A stretch of 39,393 nt of DNA, from assembly GCA_009693245.1 (NCBI GenBank), contig SHXO01000017.1:1-39393 (forward strand), read 5' to 3'. This DNA comes from Betaproteobacteria bacterium. Lineage in GTDB: Bacteria > Pseudomonadota > Gammaproteobacteria > Burkholderiales > SHXO01. The notes beneath the pieces are model-generated. The model worked only from the letters and a program-made list of their open reading frames with translations, was not told the origin of the DNA and did not search any database. Both the position numbers and the translations under genes were made by a program. Below, piece after piece: positions 7,208-16,311 of this stretch. Positions within the stretch are counted from its first letter, which is position 1. Each line of letters begins with the position of its first letter.

Positions 7208-9766
7208 TTACAACCAGCGCATCATTCCCATTTCGAAGGGATTGGCGAGCAACTCATGGTGAGGGTACACGCGCACACTGTATTCCAGCTTGCCGCACAT
7301 GCCAGGCGTGAAATCGAACCTGAAGCGGTGTTCGCCGCGATCGGTGGTTCCTTCCAGGCATGTCAGCGGGTAGCCGCTCTTGACTTGCAGGTGCGCTTCG
7401 GAGGTATCGCGTTGAACCATGACTTCCACCGTCACGTCCTCGGGCCGCAACCCATTGAGTTGCACGGCCACTTCCATGGACATGGATTCGCTGAACCAGA
7501 TGTTGCGCCGTGGCGTATCCAGGCGGCGAATTTGCACGTCTGACCAGCCCTTGCGCACCCTCGCCTTCCAGGCGGCGAGTTCCTTCGCGCCCTGAAAATC
7601 GCCGCCATGCAGGAGCGCGCCCTGCCGTGTGGCGGGGACGTAGAAGTTTTGCAGGTACTCCGTCAGCATGCGCGTGGAACTGAAACGCGGCATGAGGGTC
7701 GCCATGGAGCGCTTGGCCATGCGTACCCAGTTAGGCGAATAGCCCATGTCGTTGCGGCCGTAATAGGTGGGAATGACCTGGTCTTGCAGCAGCTCGTAAA
7801 GGGATTTCGATTCCTCCGCGTTGCGCTTGGCTTCGTCCGCGTTCTCCGCGACGGGCTTGATGGCCCATCCGTTATGGCCGTCGTAACCTTCATCCCACCA
7901 GCCATCGAGCACGCTGAGGTTCAAGGTGCCGTTGATGCCCGCCTTCATGCCGGAAGTACCGCTTGCCTCCAGGGGATAGACCGGGTTATTGAGCCACACG
8001 TCCACCCCCGAGACCAGGAAGCGGGCGAGCCGCATGTCGTAGTCTTCCACCAGAAGCATGCGGCCCTCGAACTCCGGGTGCTTGGAGATCTCCGAGATGC
8101 GGCGAATGATGTCCTGCCCTGGCCGGTCCGCGGGGTGAGCCTTGCCGGCAAAAAGGAAAAGAACGGGTTTTTCGTCGTTGCACAGGATCTGGCGTAACCA
8201 ATCCAGGTTCTCGAAGATGAGACCGGCGCGCTTGTAGGTAGCGAAGCGGCGCGCGAATCCGATGGTGAGAACCTTCGGATGGTCCATATCCGCGAACTTG
8301 AGCAAGCGGTCCAGGTGCGCCTGCGAGCCCCGGTTGCGCAGATGCTGGCTGGTGATTCGCTGGCGGACGACCTTGAGCATCTGCGCTTTCAGCGTTTGGC
8401 GCACGCTCCAAAACAACTGGTCGGGGATGGCATCGATACGCTCCCAGAATTCCGGATCGGTCAGGTGGCGGGTCCAGTCGAATCCCAGGTACTTCTCGAA
8501 CTGGTCCGCCCATTCCTGCGCCAGCCAAGTCTGCACGTGCACCCCGTTGGTGACGTAACTCATGGGGTTGTCTTTCGCATCGATCTGCGGCCAATGGCCC
8601 GCGCAGATATTTGACGACACGACGCCATGTATGCGGCTCACACCGTTGTGAAAGCGCGAGCAATTGATGGCGAGCGCGGTCATGTTGAAATCGTGCACGT
8701 TGTGGACTCGCCCCAAGTCGCGCAATTCGTCGCGCGACATGTTCATCTGCCCGCACAGTTTTTCGAAGTAATGCCACATGACGTCTTGCGCGAAATAATC
8801 GTGGCCCGCGGGCACGGGCGTGTGGGTGGTGAAAACCGAGTTCGCCGCGACGGCCTCCAGCGCGCCAGGCAGGTCCATGCCCAGGCTGGCCATTTGCCGC
8901 ATGCGCTCAAGCACCAGGAAGGCGGCGTGCCCTTCGTTCATATGCCATGCCGTGGGCTGAATGTTCAGAGCTTCCAGTGCCCGCACTCCGCCTATGCCGA
9001 GAATGATCTCCTGCTCGATGCGCATGGTCCGATCGCCCCCGTACAACTGGTGGGTAATGTGGCGGCTGTGCTCGTCGTTCTCCGGAAGATCCGTGTCGAG
9101 GAGATAAAGGTTCACATGCCCGCAGCGTGCCCGCCATACCTTGCACGATACCTGGCGCCCAGGAAAATCCACGGCGATCTTGAGTTCGGCGCCGTTGGTG
9201 GCGAGGACGGGCGTGACTGGCAAGGCCTCGAACTCGGAATAGGGATACACCGCTTTTTGCACGCCTTCCGAATCGATGGTCTGCGTGAAATAGCCTTGGC
9301 GGTAGAGCAAGCCCACGCCCACGAAGGGTAAATGCAGATCGCTTGCCGTCTTGCAGTGATCTCCCGCCAAGATACCCAAGCCGCCAGAATAAATGGGGAA
9401 ACTTTCGTGGAATCCAAACTCCGCGCAGAAGTAGGCGATGAGATCGTCGCGCCCCAGGGCTTCCGTGGTGGACTTGGGCGCGGCCTCGCCGTGATAGGCA
9501 TCGTAGGTGGAGAGCACGCGCTGGTAATTGCGCAGAAACACCGGATCCTCGGCGGCTTCGTTCAGCCGCCTCTCGTCCAGCCGCCGCAAAAAGGCCTTCG
9601 GGCTGTGGCCTATGGCATCCCACAAGCCAGGGTGAAGCCGGGCAAACATGGTTCGCGTGGGCCGGTCCCAGCTATACCAGAGGTTGTTCGCCAACTCTTC
9701 TAGCCGCGCGAGTTTGCGCGGCACACGCGGGTTGACTTCGAGATGATAAGTTTGTCGTTCCTGCAT
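7208..9766 (-). CDS. glgP: alpha-glucan (glycogen/maltodextrin) phosphorylase
   Basis: The 852 residues fit the alpha-glucan phosphorylase subfamily that has a distinctive N-terminus (RLEELANNLWYSWDRPTRTMF). It releases glucose-1-phosphate from alpha-1,4-glucans using pyridoxal phosphate. Visible marks are CAEFGFHESFPIYSGGLGIL (residues 110-130), AWHMNEGHAAFLVLER, TTHTPVPAGHD, RFATYKRAGLI, and the PLP-lysine region EASGTSGMKAGINGTLNLS near residue 620. The enzyme is cytoplasmic. It is the first gene of the minus-strand run reaching to 1470. No other glycogen gene lies in the window, so the tie to the lipid genes downstream is positional only. Confidence 0.95.
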   Translation of the reverse strand: MQERQTYHLEVNPRVPRKLARLEELANNLWYSWDRPTRTMFARLHPGLWDAIGHSPKAFLRRLDERRLNEAAEDPVFLRNYQRVLSTYDAYHGEAAPKSTTEALGRDDLIAYFCAEFGFHESFPIYSGGLGILAGDHCKTASDLHLPFVGVGLLYRQGYFTQTIDSEGVQKAVYPYSEFEALPVTPVLATNGAELKIAVDFPGRQVSCKVWRARCGHVNLYLLDTDLPENDEHSRHITHQLYGGDRTMRIEQEIILGIGGVRALEALNIQPTAWHMNEGHAAFLVLERMRQMASLGMDLPGALEAVAANSVFTTHTPVPAGHDYFAQDVMWHYFEKLCGQMNMSRDELRDLGRVHNVHDFNMTALAINCSRFHNGVSRIHGVVSSNICAGHWPQIDAKDNPMSYVTNGVHVQTWLAQEWADQFEKYLGFDWTRHLTDPEFWERIDAIPDQLFWSVRQTLKAQMLKVVRQRITSQHLRNRGSQAHLDRLLKFADMDHPKVLTIGFARRFATYKRAGLIFENLDWLRQILCNDEKPVLFLFAGKAHPADRPGQDIIRRISEISKHPEFEGRMLLVEDYDMRLARFLVSGVDVWLNNPVYPLEASGTSGMKAGINGTLNLSVLDGWWDEGYDGHNGWAIKPVAENADEAKRNAEESKSLYELLQDQVIPTYYGRNDMGYSPNWVRMAKRSMATLMPRFSSTRMLTEYLQNFYVPATRQGALLHGGDFQGAKELAAWKARVRKGWSDVQIRRLDTPRRNIWFSESMSMEVAVQLNGLRPEDVTVEVMVQRDTSEAHLQVKSGYPLTCLEGTTDRGEHRFRFDFTPGMCGKLEYSVRVYPHHELLANPFEMGMMRWL

Positions 9767-9801
9767 GGCCAGGGCCTATTCTATGGATATACCTTTCGGG
9801 G

Positions 9802-9817
9802 CATGGCATTCGCCATG
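9802..9817 (-). terminator. small hairpin between hslU and glgP
   Basis: CATGGC-ATTC-GCCATG forms a perfect 6-bp stem with a 4-base loop, just after the hslU stop. No T-run follows on the minus strand, so factor-independent termination is doubtful. Confidence 0.3.
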
Positions 9818-9824
9818 ACAGCCC

Positions 9825-11168
9825 TTACAAGACGTACCGTGCAAGGTCCTCGCTGCTCGCGAGAGCCTTGAGACGGCCATCCACATAATCGGCATCGAGT
9901 TTGACGGCTTGAGCTTGGAACTTCGAGACATCGAAGGACACTTCCTCCAGCAGCTTTTCCATCACCGTGTAAAGGCGGCGCGCTCCTATGTTCTCGGTCT
10001 TCTCGTTCACTTGCCAGGCGATTTGGGCAAGGCGTTTGATACCTCCGGATTGAAAATCGAGCTTGACCCCTTCGGTCTCCAACAGCGCCTCGTACTGGCG
10101 CGTCAAGCAGGCATCGGTGCTGGTGAGAATGCGCTCGAAATCTTCCACCGACAACGGGTTCAACTCGACGCGAATGGGAAAGCGGCCCTGTAGTTCTGGA
10201 ATGAGATCCGAGGGCTTGGATAGGTGAAAGGCGCCGCTGCCGATGAACAAGATGTGATCGGTCTTGATCATGCCGTACTTGGTGGAGACGGCGGTGCCCT
10301 CCACCAGCGGCAGCAAATCGCGCTGTACGCCTTGGCGCGACACATCGGCACCATGGCTTTCGGAGCGGCTGGTGATCTTGTCGATCTCGTCGAGAAAGAC
10401 GATGCCGTTTTGTTCCACGTTGCGCAGCGCTTGCGACTTCAAATCCTCGTCGTTGACCAGCTTGGCGGCTTCTTCGTCGGTGAGCATCTTGAGCGCATCG
10501 CGGACCTTGAGCTTGCGCGCGCGCCGCCGCTGGCCGCCGATATTCTGGAACATGGATTGAATCTGCGTGGTCAGCTCCTCCATGCCGGGAGGCGCCAGAA
10601 TCTCCATGTGCGGGCTCACGGCCGCGACTTCTATCTCGATATCGCGTTCATCCAATTCGCCCTCGCGCAGCTTCTTGCGAAACTTCTGCCGCGTGGGGTT
10701 CTCCGCGGCGGACTCATCGCGAGCCTCGGCACTTTCGAATCCGCCATCGCGCGCGGGCGTCAATAACAAGTCGAGGATGCGCTCCTCGGCCACATCCTCC
10801 GCGCGGCGGCGCACCTTCTTGGTTTCCTGCTCGCGCGCCTGCTTGATGGCGGACTCCACCAAATCGCGAATGATGGTATCCACGTCCCGGCCCACGTAGC
10901 CGACCTCGGTGAACTTGGTGGCTTCCACCTTGATGAAAGGCGCGTTGGCGAGCTTGGCCAAACGGCGCGCGATCTCGGTCTTTCCCACACCCGTGGGACC
11001 GATCATCAAGATGTTCTTCGGCGTGATCTCCTGGCGCAGTGGCTCGGGGACCTGCTGGCGGCGCCAGCGGTTGCGCAGCGCGATGGCCACCGCGCGCTTG
11101 GCAGCCGTTTGGCCAACGATGTGTTTGTCCAGTTCATGGACGATTTCCTGGGGGGTCATTTCCGACAT
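9825..11168 (-). CDS. hslU: HslU, ATPase subunit of the HslUV protease
   Basis: The ATG at 11168 gives 447 residues starting [20 protein letters not shown], the normal HslU N-terminus; upstream in-frame sequence to 11237 is repeat-derived and was rejected. Walker A is [17 protein letters not shown], followed by the pore GYVGRDVD loop; Walker B is [12 protein letters not shown], sensor sequence GRFPIRVEL. The intermediate (I) domain spans about residues 110-230. The C-terminus ends DLARYVL, the tail that docks into HslV. HslU unfolds proteins and feeds them to HslV in the cytoplasm. It lies 79 bp downstream of hslV, and the gap is filled by an inverted repeat. Confidence 0.97.
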   Translation of the reverse strand: MSEMTPQEIVHELDKHIVGQTAAKRAVAIALRNRWRRQQVPEPLRQEITPKNILMIGPTGVGKTEIARRLAKLANAPFIKVEATKFTEVGYVGRDVDTIIRDLVESAIKQAREQETKKVRRRAEDVAEERILDLLLTPARDGGFESAEARDESAAENPTRQKFRKKLREGELDERDIEIEVAAVSPHMEILAPPGMEELTTQIQSMFQNIGGQRRRARKLKVRDALKMLTDEEAAKLVNDEDLKSQALRNVEQNGIVFLDEIDKITSRSESHGADVSRQGVQRDLLPLVEGTAVSTKYGMIKTDHILFIGSGAFHLSKPSDLIPELQGRFPIRVELNPLSVEDFERILTSTDACLTRQYEALLETEGVKLDFQSGGIKRLAQIAWQVNEKTENIGARRLYTVMEKLLEEVSFDVSKFQAQAVKLDADYVDGRLKALASSEDLARYVL

Positions 11169-11183
11169 GGATGTCTTTTGTAA

Positions 11184-11259
11184 AGGCGTGAGACGTGAAG
11201 CGTGAGACGTGATGCGCGGGGGTGTTTCACCCTTCACGCTTCACCTTTCACGCCTCACC
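11184..11259. repeat. imperfect inverted repeat of GTGAAGCGTGA units between hslV and hslU
   Basis: The left arm (from 11184, AGGCGTGAGACGTGAAGCGTGA) and the reverse complement of the right arm (11221-11259) share AGGCGTGA, GTGAAGCGTGA and GTGA blocks separated by 3-base differences. It would fold into a long stem in the hslVU message. The right end supplies the hslV stop codon (GGTGAGGCGTGA). Confidence 0.7.
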
Positions 11260-11793
11260 GAGTTCTTCAATGACATGCGACTGATTCGTATAGATGCAAA
11301 TATCTCCCGCTATCTCCAGCGATTTCTTGACGATGTCGGCGGCGCGCAGCGTGGTATTTTCCAGCAATGCTCGCGCGGCGCTTTGGGCGTAGGCGCCGCC
11401 GCTGCCTATGGCGACGATGCCAAGCTCGGGTTCCAGCACGTCGCCGCTGCCGGTGATGATGAGGGAATTCTCGGCGTCGGCCACGGCGAGCATGGCTTCG
11501 AGCCGGCGCAATATGCGGTCCGTGCGCCAGTCCTTGGCAAGTTCCACGGCGGAGCGCAGCAAATGGCCTTGGTGCTTCTCCAACTTTCCTTCGAAGCGTT
11601 CGAACAAGGTAAAGGCGTCCGCCGTGCCGCCAGCGAAGCCCGCGAGAATTTTTTCGTGATACAGGCGCCGCACCTTGCGGGCACTGGCCTTCAACACGAT
11701 GTTGCCCAAGGTCACTTGGCCGTCTCCGCCCAAGGCCACATTGCTACCGCGCCGGACGGACAAGATGGTGGTGCCGTGCATGATTTCGCTCAC
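11248..11793 (-). CDS. hslV: HslV, proteolytic subunit of the HslUV protease
   Basis: This 181-residue protein has an N-terminal-threonine protease core. After a short propeptide (MSEIMHG) the mature chain would begin at the catalytic threonine of [40 protein letters not shown] and [16 protein letters not shown] are family signatures. A second possible start is the internal Met five residues in. HslV forms two stacked hexameric rings in the cytoplasm that degrade unfolded substrates delivered by HslU. It follows the double-STAS-like gene by 5 bp and precedes hslU. Its last codons GGT GAG GCG TGA lie in a dispersed repeat also found at the end of two other genes here. Confidence 0.97.
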   Translation of the reverse strand: MSEIMHGTTILSVRRGSNVALGGDGQVTLGNIVLKASARKVRRLYHEKILAGFAGGTADAFTLFERFEGKLEKHQGHLLRSAVELAKDWRTDRILRRLEAMLAVADAENSLIITGSGDVLEPELGIVAIGSGGAYAQSAARALLENTTLRAADIVKKSLEIAGDICIYTNQSHVIEELGEA

Positions 11794-11798
11794 GGGGA

Positions 11799-12836
11799 TT
11801 ATTTCCCAGCCTTCACGGCGGTGGAGTTACTCTTGGTGATCGCGGTTAAGGTGACCATCGGATTGATTTCCAATAATCGCAATAGCGTCATGATCAAACT
11901 ATGCTGGCGCAGCAGGCGAACGACCTTTCCTTGCGCGACGAGAGCGTCGCACACATTGACGAAGGAGCGCGCAGCCGCCACGTCCATGCGGTGCAAGTGT
12001 GACATGTCCACATTCACATATTTGCCGGAGAGCGCGAACATTTGCAACTCGGCCAGATGAAAAACTTTCGCTCCCAGAAGCGTTCCACCGAGGCGAAGGA
12101 TCTCCGGCCCCGCCTGGTAACGCGGCTCGCCGCGCTTTTCCTTGATTTCCGGAACGCCAACGACTGGGCTCACCAGGGGCTCCCACTCCGCCGGCCAGGC
12201 GCCAAATGCCAAGAAATACTCCTTCGCCACGCGCGTGTGCTCCTGCTCGTCCCCGTTGATGCGGGCGAGCAGCAAGAGCAACCCCCACGCCGGGCGGTAA
12301 TCCGCGTCGTGGGCGATCAAGCCTCTATGGCAGTGGACCAATCGCGCCACTCCGGTCAGGTATATACCGATCCCCCCTTCAATCATCCGGTTCAGCGTAT
12401 CGAATAGAACGCTGCACGCTTGCCGGTCGAGCGTTCGTAAACAGGTCGCGTCGACCCTGATGACCGCGGAACGCTCCATGGAGCCCCCGCGGTTCAGCGC
12501 GATGGCGGAGGTGAGGTCCATGTCGCCCCCCAGTTCCACGCAAGCCTTCGCGCCCAGGCGCAGGTCGGGAAGTAACTTTGCCTCATCCACCAAGGGATCC
12601 CAAGGAGGCGGTTCGGACGCAAACTCCGCCTTCCAGCGCTTGGCTAGATGCTGGAAGGCTTGCTTATCCGCGCGCAAGCGAAACAGGTCCAGCGCCATGC
12701 GCCATAAGTCTTCACCAGATTTCCCGGCTATGCCATGGGTCAAGAGCGCTTGCACTTCGTCCAACCGGTCCTCGGCGAAAAGCACCGCAGCCTGTTCGGC
12801 GGGAGAGAGCGATCGGGATAAAAGGGTGTCGGCCAC
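11799..12836 (-). CDS. conserved protein with two STAS/MlaB-like segments
   Basis: The protein has 345 residues with no signal peptide or membrane helix. Two segments resemble STAS-type NTP-binding-like folds: about residues 115-170 ([20 protein letters not shown], then [20 protein letters not shown]) and about residues 280-330 ([20 protein letters not shown], then [19 protein letters not shown]). The N-terminus ([20 protein letters not shown]) is helical. Comparable genes stand before hslV in betaproteobacteria, from memory; the function is unknown. The start is a GTG at 12836 with no clear ribosome binding site. It is 5 bp ahead of hslV, so it is likely co-transcribed with the protease. Confidence 0.75.
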   Translation of the reverse strand: MADTLLSRSLSPAEQAAVLFAEDRLDEVQALLTHGIAGKSGEDLWRMALDLFRLRADKQAFQHLAKRWKAEFASEPPPWDPLVDEAKLLPDLRLGAKACVELGGDMDLTSAIALNRGGSMERSAVIRVDATCLRTLDRQACSVLFDTLNRMIEGGIGIYLTGVARLVHCHRGLIAHDADYRPAWGLLLLLARINGDEQEHTRVAKEYFLAFGAWPAEWEPLVSPVVGVPEIKEKRGEPRYQAGPEILRLGGTLLGAKVFHLAELQMFALSGKYVNVDMSHLHRMDVAAARSFVNVCDALVAQGKVVRLLRQHSLIMTLLRLLEINPMVTLTAITKSNSTAVKAGK

Positions 12837-12920
12837 GGGGCGGCGGTAATCAGTGCGGGAACGAGGATACCGAGTCTACTGGAATAGCGGACGAAACCAC
12901 GCCGGGTTAAGGACTGGACA

Positions 12921-13682
12921 TCATCCCCGCGCCGGCCTCGCCCCGCAAAGGCTGCTATACGCGATTCCCGTCAGGGCCAAGGCCCATACGATCACGGCAC
13001 CCGTTGGCAAATCCGAGGCGGCGGACACGGCGAGCCCCAAGGCATAGCCGGCAACGCTCACGGCATAGGTTTTAAGCATGCGGCGATGCGGGGTATTACG
13101 CGTGGCGAGCGCCGGAATGATGAGCGTGGCAAACACCAGATAGATCCCAACCATCTGCACGGATGCGGTAACCGCAAGCCCGAATAGCACGTAAAAACCG
13201 ATGCGTCCCACGCGCGCCTCGCCGAGGGCGAACCACACGCCGCACACGGCCACCGTGAGCGCCGCGACGCCAGTGAGCTGCGCAGGGCTCACCCATAGAA
13301 TTTGGCCGATCAGCAATTCCCGCAGATGCTCTCCGGCGTGCGGATTGCCCGCGAGCAACAAGATCTCCAGCGTCGCGGCGAGCACGAACACGCAACCGAT
13401 GATGGCTTCCTGCGCATCGGGCCAGCGCTTCTCCGTCCATGTGAGAAAAAAGGCACCTAGCAGCGCGGCCCCCAAGGCGGCAAGTTGCACGGCATACCCT
13501 TGGTGCTCCCAACCGAATAGGTCGGCGGCGATCACGCCTGCCCCGGCGATCTGGGCGATGGCGATGTCGATGAACACGATGCCGCGCGCGAGCACTTGCA
13601 TGCCCAGGGGCACATGGGTCGCCGTGACAAGCAGTCCGGCGAGGAGCGCCGGTGCCAGAATCGTGAGATCGATGGTGTTCAC
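12921..13682 (-). CDS. metal ABC transporter permease (ZnuB/MntB family)
   Basis: The 253 residues contain about 8 membrane helices. Family marks are VPLGMQVLARGIVFIDIAIAQIAGAG (early cytoplasmic coupling region, about residues 24-50), EAIIGCVFVLAATLEILLLA, and VGIYLVFATLIIPALATRN near residue 180. These permeases import Zn2+, Mn2+ or Fe2+ through the inner membrane, powered by a separate ATPase. No ATPase gene is present in this cluster. The gene lies 3 bp after the binding-protein gene. Confidence 0.88.
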   Translation of the reverse strand: MNTIDLTILAPALLAGLLVTATHVPLGMQVLARGIVFIDIAIAQIAGAGVIAADLFGWEHQGYAVQLAALGAALLGAFFLTWTEKRWPDAQEAIIGCVFVLAATLEILLLAGNPHAGEHLRELLIGQILWVSPAQLTGVAALTVAVCGVWFALGEARVGRIGFYVLFGLAVTASVQMVGIYLVFATLIIPALATRNTPHRRMLKTYAVSVAGYALGLAVSAASDLPTGAVIVWALALTGIAYSSLCGARPARG

Positions 13683-13685
13683 GGT

Positions 13686-14594
13686 TTATTTCCCGGCGGC
13701 TTTGCGCAGGCGCGCGAGAGTGTCGTCGAAGAGGCTGAACAAATCCTTGGCCCCTGGGGTGCCACCAACCGTGAAGGGCAGCTCCACGACGGGGAGTTTG
13801 GTGCGCTCGGCCAGCCATTGCGGCGCCTTGGGATCGTTATACGCCATACGCAGAATCATGTCGGCGCCTTGTGTTTTCAGATTCTCCAGCAGTTCCGATA
13901 AATGCCCGGCGGTGGGCGGGATGCCAGGTTTGGGCTCCAGATTCATGACCTCCTTCATGCTCAGCCAATGCAGGAGATAGCTCGCGCCCTTGTGGTAACC
14001 GACCACGCGCAGCCCTTTCAGGCCGGATGCATCTTGTTCCCAGCGCTTGACGGCTTGCGCCCAGCGCTGCTGAAAATCCGCGCCGCGTGCCGTGTAATAG
14101 GCTGCATTGGCGGCATCGATTCGTGCCAGCCGCTTGGAAAGCTCCTGCGCGACCTTGGCGATGTTATGCGGGTCAAGCTGGATGTGGGGATTTCCCTCGG
14201 GGTGTATGTCGCCTTGCGCGCGGTCGAGGCGGGTGGGAATTTCCAGCTTGTCCGCGAACGCGGCGGCGAGGAAATGCCCAGGCTGCCCGGCCAGCACTTT
14301 GCGGTTGCCCGCGGTTTGCAACAACACCGGCAGCCAGCCCGCTTCCAAGTCCGCGCCCGTGCAGGCCACCAGATCCGCGTTGCGCATGCGGGCCACGAGG
14401 CTAGGCCGTGCTTCCACCCGGTGGGGGTCCTGTAAAGCGGTGGTGGCTTGATACACCGATACCTTGTCACCGCCCAGTTCCTGAACCAATGCCGACCATT
14501 CCGGGACGCAGGCGAAGACGTTCACCGCGGCCCTGGCGGCATGAATTGGGGCCAGGGCGACGATGAAAACAACGACATGAAGACTTCTAAACAT
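13686..14594 (-). CDS. periplasmic metal-binding protein of a Zn/Mn ABC importer (ZnuA-like)
   Basis: This is a 302-residue protein with a signal peptide (MFRSLHVVVFIVALAPIHA, cut near ARA). The cluster A-1 (TroA/ZnuA) fold is shown by VNVFACVPEWSALVQELGGD, the metal-ligand His in TALQDPHRVEARPS, GNPHIQLDPHNIAKVA, and VVGYHKGASYLLHWLSM. A long central helix (residues 150-185) fits this class. The acidic/His-rich loop of typical ZnuA is short (RAQGDIHPEGNPH). It would deliver zinc or manganese to the permease encoded next. It follows the outer-membrane-protein gene by 12 bp, suggesting one operon for passage across both membranes. Confidence 0.88.
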   Translation of the reverse strand: MFRSLHVVVFIVALAPIHAARAAVNVFACVPEWSALVQELGGDKVSVYQATTALQDPHRVEARPSLVARMRNADLVACTGADLEAGWLPVLLQTAGNRKVLAGQPGHFLAAAFADKLEIPTRLDRAQGDIHPEGNPHIQLDPHNIAKVAQELSKRLARIDAANAAYYTARGADFQQRWAQAVKRWEQDASGLKGLRVVGYHKGASYLLHWLSMKEVMNLEPKPGIPPTAGHLSELLENLKTQGADMILRMAYNDPKAPQWLAERTKLPVVELPFTVGGTPGAKDLFSLFDDTLARLRKAAGK

Positions 14595-14606
14595 TGGGGA
14601 TCTCCG

Positions 14607-15869
14607 TTAGAACTTGTGGGCGCCGTGGGCACCCAGGCTCATGATGTACTGAAGCACGATCTGGTTGTCGGTTTCGCCGAAACGCGATTGGTCGCGCGCG
14701 AACTGCAAGCGCAGGCGCGAGAATTCCGAGGGCGAGAAGTCCGCCATGAGGCTCACCCGCCTGGGATCGTGGGCCGCAAGGACGGGAAAATCGGCGGCCG
14801 AGAGCGTGCCGTTGTTCACCATCCCGATGGCAACCTCGCCGCTGTCGAGTTGGTCGTATCGCGCCCCCACCCGCCAACGCGGCATGAACTGATACACAGC
14901 TTGCGCGTTCCAGCCCGATTGCTTGCTTTCGTAAGAAGCGCCCCGCCCGGCGTTGAGCGTGTCGAAGGCGAGATCTCCGCTTTCCTTGCGCTGGAAATAT
15001 TCCGCCTGAAATTTGAAGTTATGCGCGCTCGGGTCGCCGTTGGGCGCCCACTTCCACACGAAGTCCGCGCCCCACAGCTTGCTCTTGCCAGAGAATGCAT
15101 TCGTGACAGCCGTGCCGGCGGAATCCGTGTCCCTGTACGCACGATCCTTGGCCCGCACTTGCCTGAAGGAAAGTCCGGCACGGTAGCTGTGGCCCACGCC
15201 AACATCGCCGCCTATATGAACAAAGGCGCCCGCGCCGTTGCCGCCATTTTTTCTCTGGTCAGAACCGGGAAATCCCGAACCGCGGCCGCCCTCGATTCCG
15301 ATCTCCAAGAAAAGCAGTGTAGGGGCCAGGTAGCGCACCTGAATCCCGTCGTCGGAGTACTGCCCTCCGAAAAACGCTTGGTGAAGCAAGGGCAGATCGC
15401 TGAAATCCCAGGCGTGGGCGTGTTGCTCGTTTTGGTATCCCAGCGAGGTGAAGAAACGCCCGAACTTGATGGTTAATCCCGGTAGTGCCCCGGCATTTTG
15501 GATATGGGCCTCCTCGACTGAAACTTGTTCGTCTGGGGAGAGGGCTACCGCCACATAACCGGAAAAGTACGGGTCGATGTTCGCGGACAAAGTGAGTTCT
15601 GATTCGCCGATACCGAAACCGCGCTCACCCGGCCCTGTTTCTTCTCCGCCGGGAATGAACCCGCCCAATTGCCAGGTGGCGGGATCCTTGGACAGATAGC
15701 GGTACTTGCCATCCAGGATGAGCGAGATGGCGGGATTAAAGGCGGAAGCACCCGTACGGACGGTATTCGTAACGGCGGGGTTCGGTCTGGGCTCCGCGTC
15801 CTGCGCGTTGCCGGTCAATGGAAAGCAAAGTGAGATGGCGGAAGCCATCGCGATGAGTCTGTAATTCAC
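14607..15869 (-). CDS. outer-membrane beta-barrel protein linked to metal uptake
   Basis: The 420 residues start with a signal peptide (MNYRLIAMASAISLCFPLTG, cut after NAQ). Alternating hydrophobic strands with aromatic ends run throughout, and the chain ends in phenylalanine (GAHGAHKF) as outer-membrane barrels do. Segments such as ESELTLSANIDPYFSGYVAV and LTIKFGRFFTSLGYQNEQHA look like porin or zinc-regulated TonB-independent barrels. Several His residues (EQHAHAW, GAHGAHKF) might bind metal. Position directly before the binding protein and permease supports a metal-related role; the substrate is an inference. Confidence 0.75.
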   Translation of the reverse strand: MNYRLIAMASAISLCFPLTGNAQDAEPRPNPAVTNTVRTGASAFNPAISLILDGKYRYLSKDPATWQLGGFIPGGEETGPGERGFGIGESELTLSANIDPYFSGYVAVALSPDEQVSVEEAHIQNAGALPGLTIKFGRFFTSLGYQNEQHAHAWDFSDLPLLHQAFFGGQYSDDGIQVRYLAPTLLFLEIGIEGGRGSGFPGSDQRKNGGNGAGAFVHIGGDVGVGHSYRAGLSFRQVRAKDRAYRDTDSAGTAVTNAFSGKSKLWGADFVWKWAPNGDPSAHNFKFQAEYFQRKESGDLAFDTLNAGRGASYESKQSGWNAQAVYQFMPRWRVGARYDQLDSGEVAIGMVNNGTLSAADFPVLAAHDPRRVSLMADFSPSEFSRLRLQFARDQSRFGETDNQIVLQYIMSLGAHGAHKF

Positions 15870-15898
15870 GGTGAGTCTCCTCTAGACCAAGAAGAATA

Positions 15899-15928
15899 GG
15901 CACGCCCATGCCAAAGGCACGGGCGCTG
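15899..15928 (-). other. hairpin ahead of the outer-membrane-protein gene
   Basis: GGCACGCCCATGCC and GGCACGGGCGCTG pair across AAA with one mismatch in the core. It lies in the 69-bp gap between the small membrane gene and the barrel gene, where it could tune expression. No T-run follows. Confidence 0.35.
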
Positions 15929-15938
15929 TGGCGGCCAG

Positions 15939-16259
15939 CTAGAGGAAATCAGGTGGTGCGCGCGAGGAGAACGGAGGAAGAGTGCACGCCCGGAATACCG
16001 AGTCGTTCTGTACAGGCGGCACCTCGAAACATGGCGCCGCGAAGAAGACGAAGGCCGCAGGCGGCATGCCCGTGCCAAGATTGGAAGCCTGGTTACATTG
16101 CTCGCATATCAAAGTGTGGGGCAGAGCCGGGTCTTCTCCGGCAGCCAGCGCCGCGACGTGCGCAACTCCATGGCCCAGCGCGACAAGCTGCGCCACCACC
16201 AGTATCACGGCCAGCAACAAGGCCTGAAGCGAGCGATTCCGATGAATGCGCGGGAACAT
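15939..16259 (-). CDS. small membrane or exported protein with a Cys pair (DUF2946-like)
   Basis: The ATG at 16259 gives 106 residues: a short basic N-terminus, then a hydrophobic helix (LLLAVILVVAQLVALGHGVA), followed by HVAALAAGEDPALPHTLICE and a C-x2-C pair (CEQC). The pattern of a helix followed by H and C-x2-C near metal-transport genes resembles DUF2946-type small proteins; that match is tentative. An alternative ATG at 16322 overlaps the end of the phosphatase gene and would add 21 residues. It stands just upstream of the barrel/ABC genes on the same strand, so a part in metal handling is possible. Confidence 0.6.
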   Translation of the reverse strand: MFPRIHRNRSLQALLLAVILVVAQLVALGHGVAHVAALAAGEDPALPHTLICEQCNQASNLGTGMPPAAFVFFAAPCFEVPPVQNDSVFRACTLPPFSSRAPPDFL

Positions 16260-16311
16260 GAGGTGCAGTCTAACGCGGTTCGCCAGGCGGGCCAATACCG
16301 AGAAGCCAGAC

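Noticed and set aside
8627-9703. Long open frames on the plus strand opposite glgP
   Set aside because: They mirror the third-codon GC bias of glgP; they have no family motifs and no ribosome binding sites.
14448-15476. A 342-codon plus-strand frame opposite the barrel protein
   Set aside because: The minus-strand gene has a signal peptide and a barrel C-terminus; the plus frame shows no recognisable domain.
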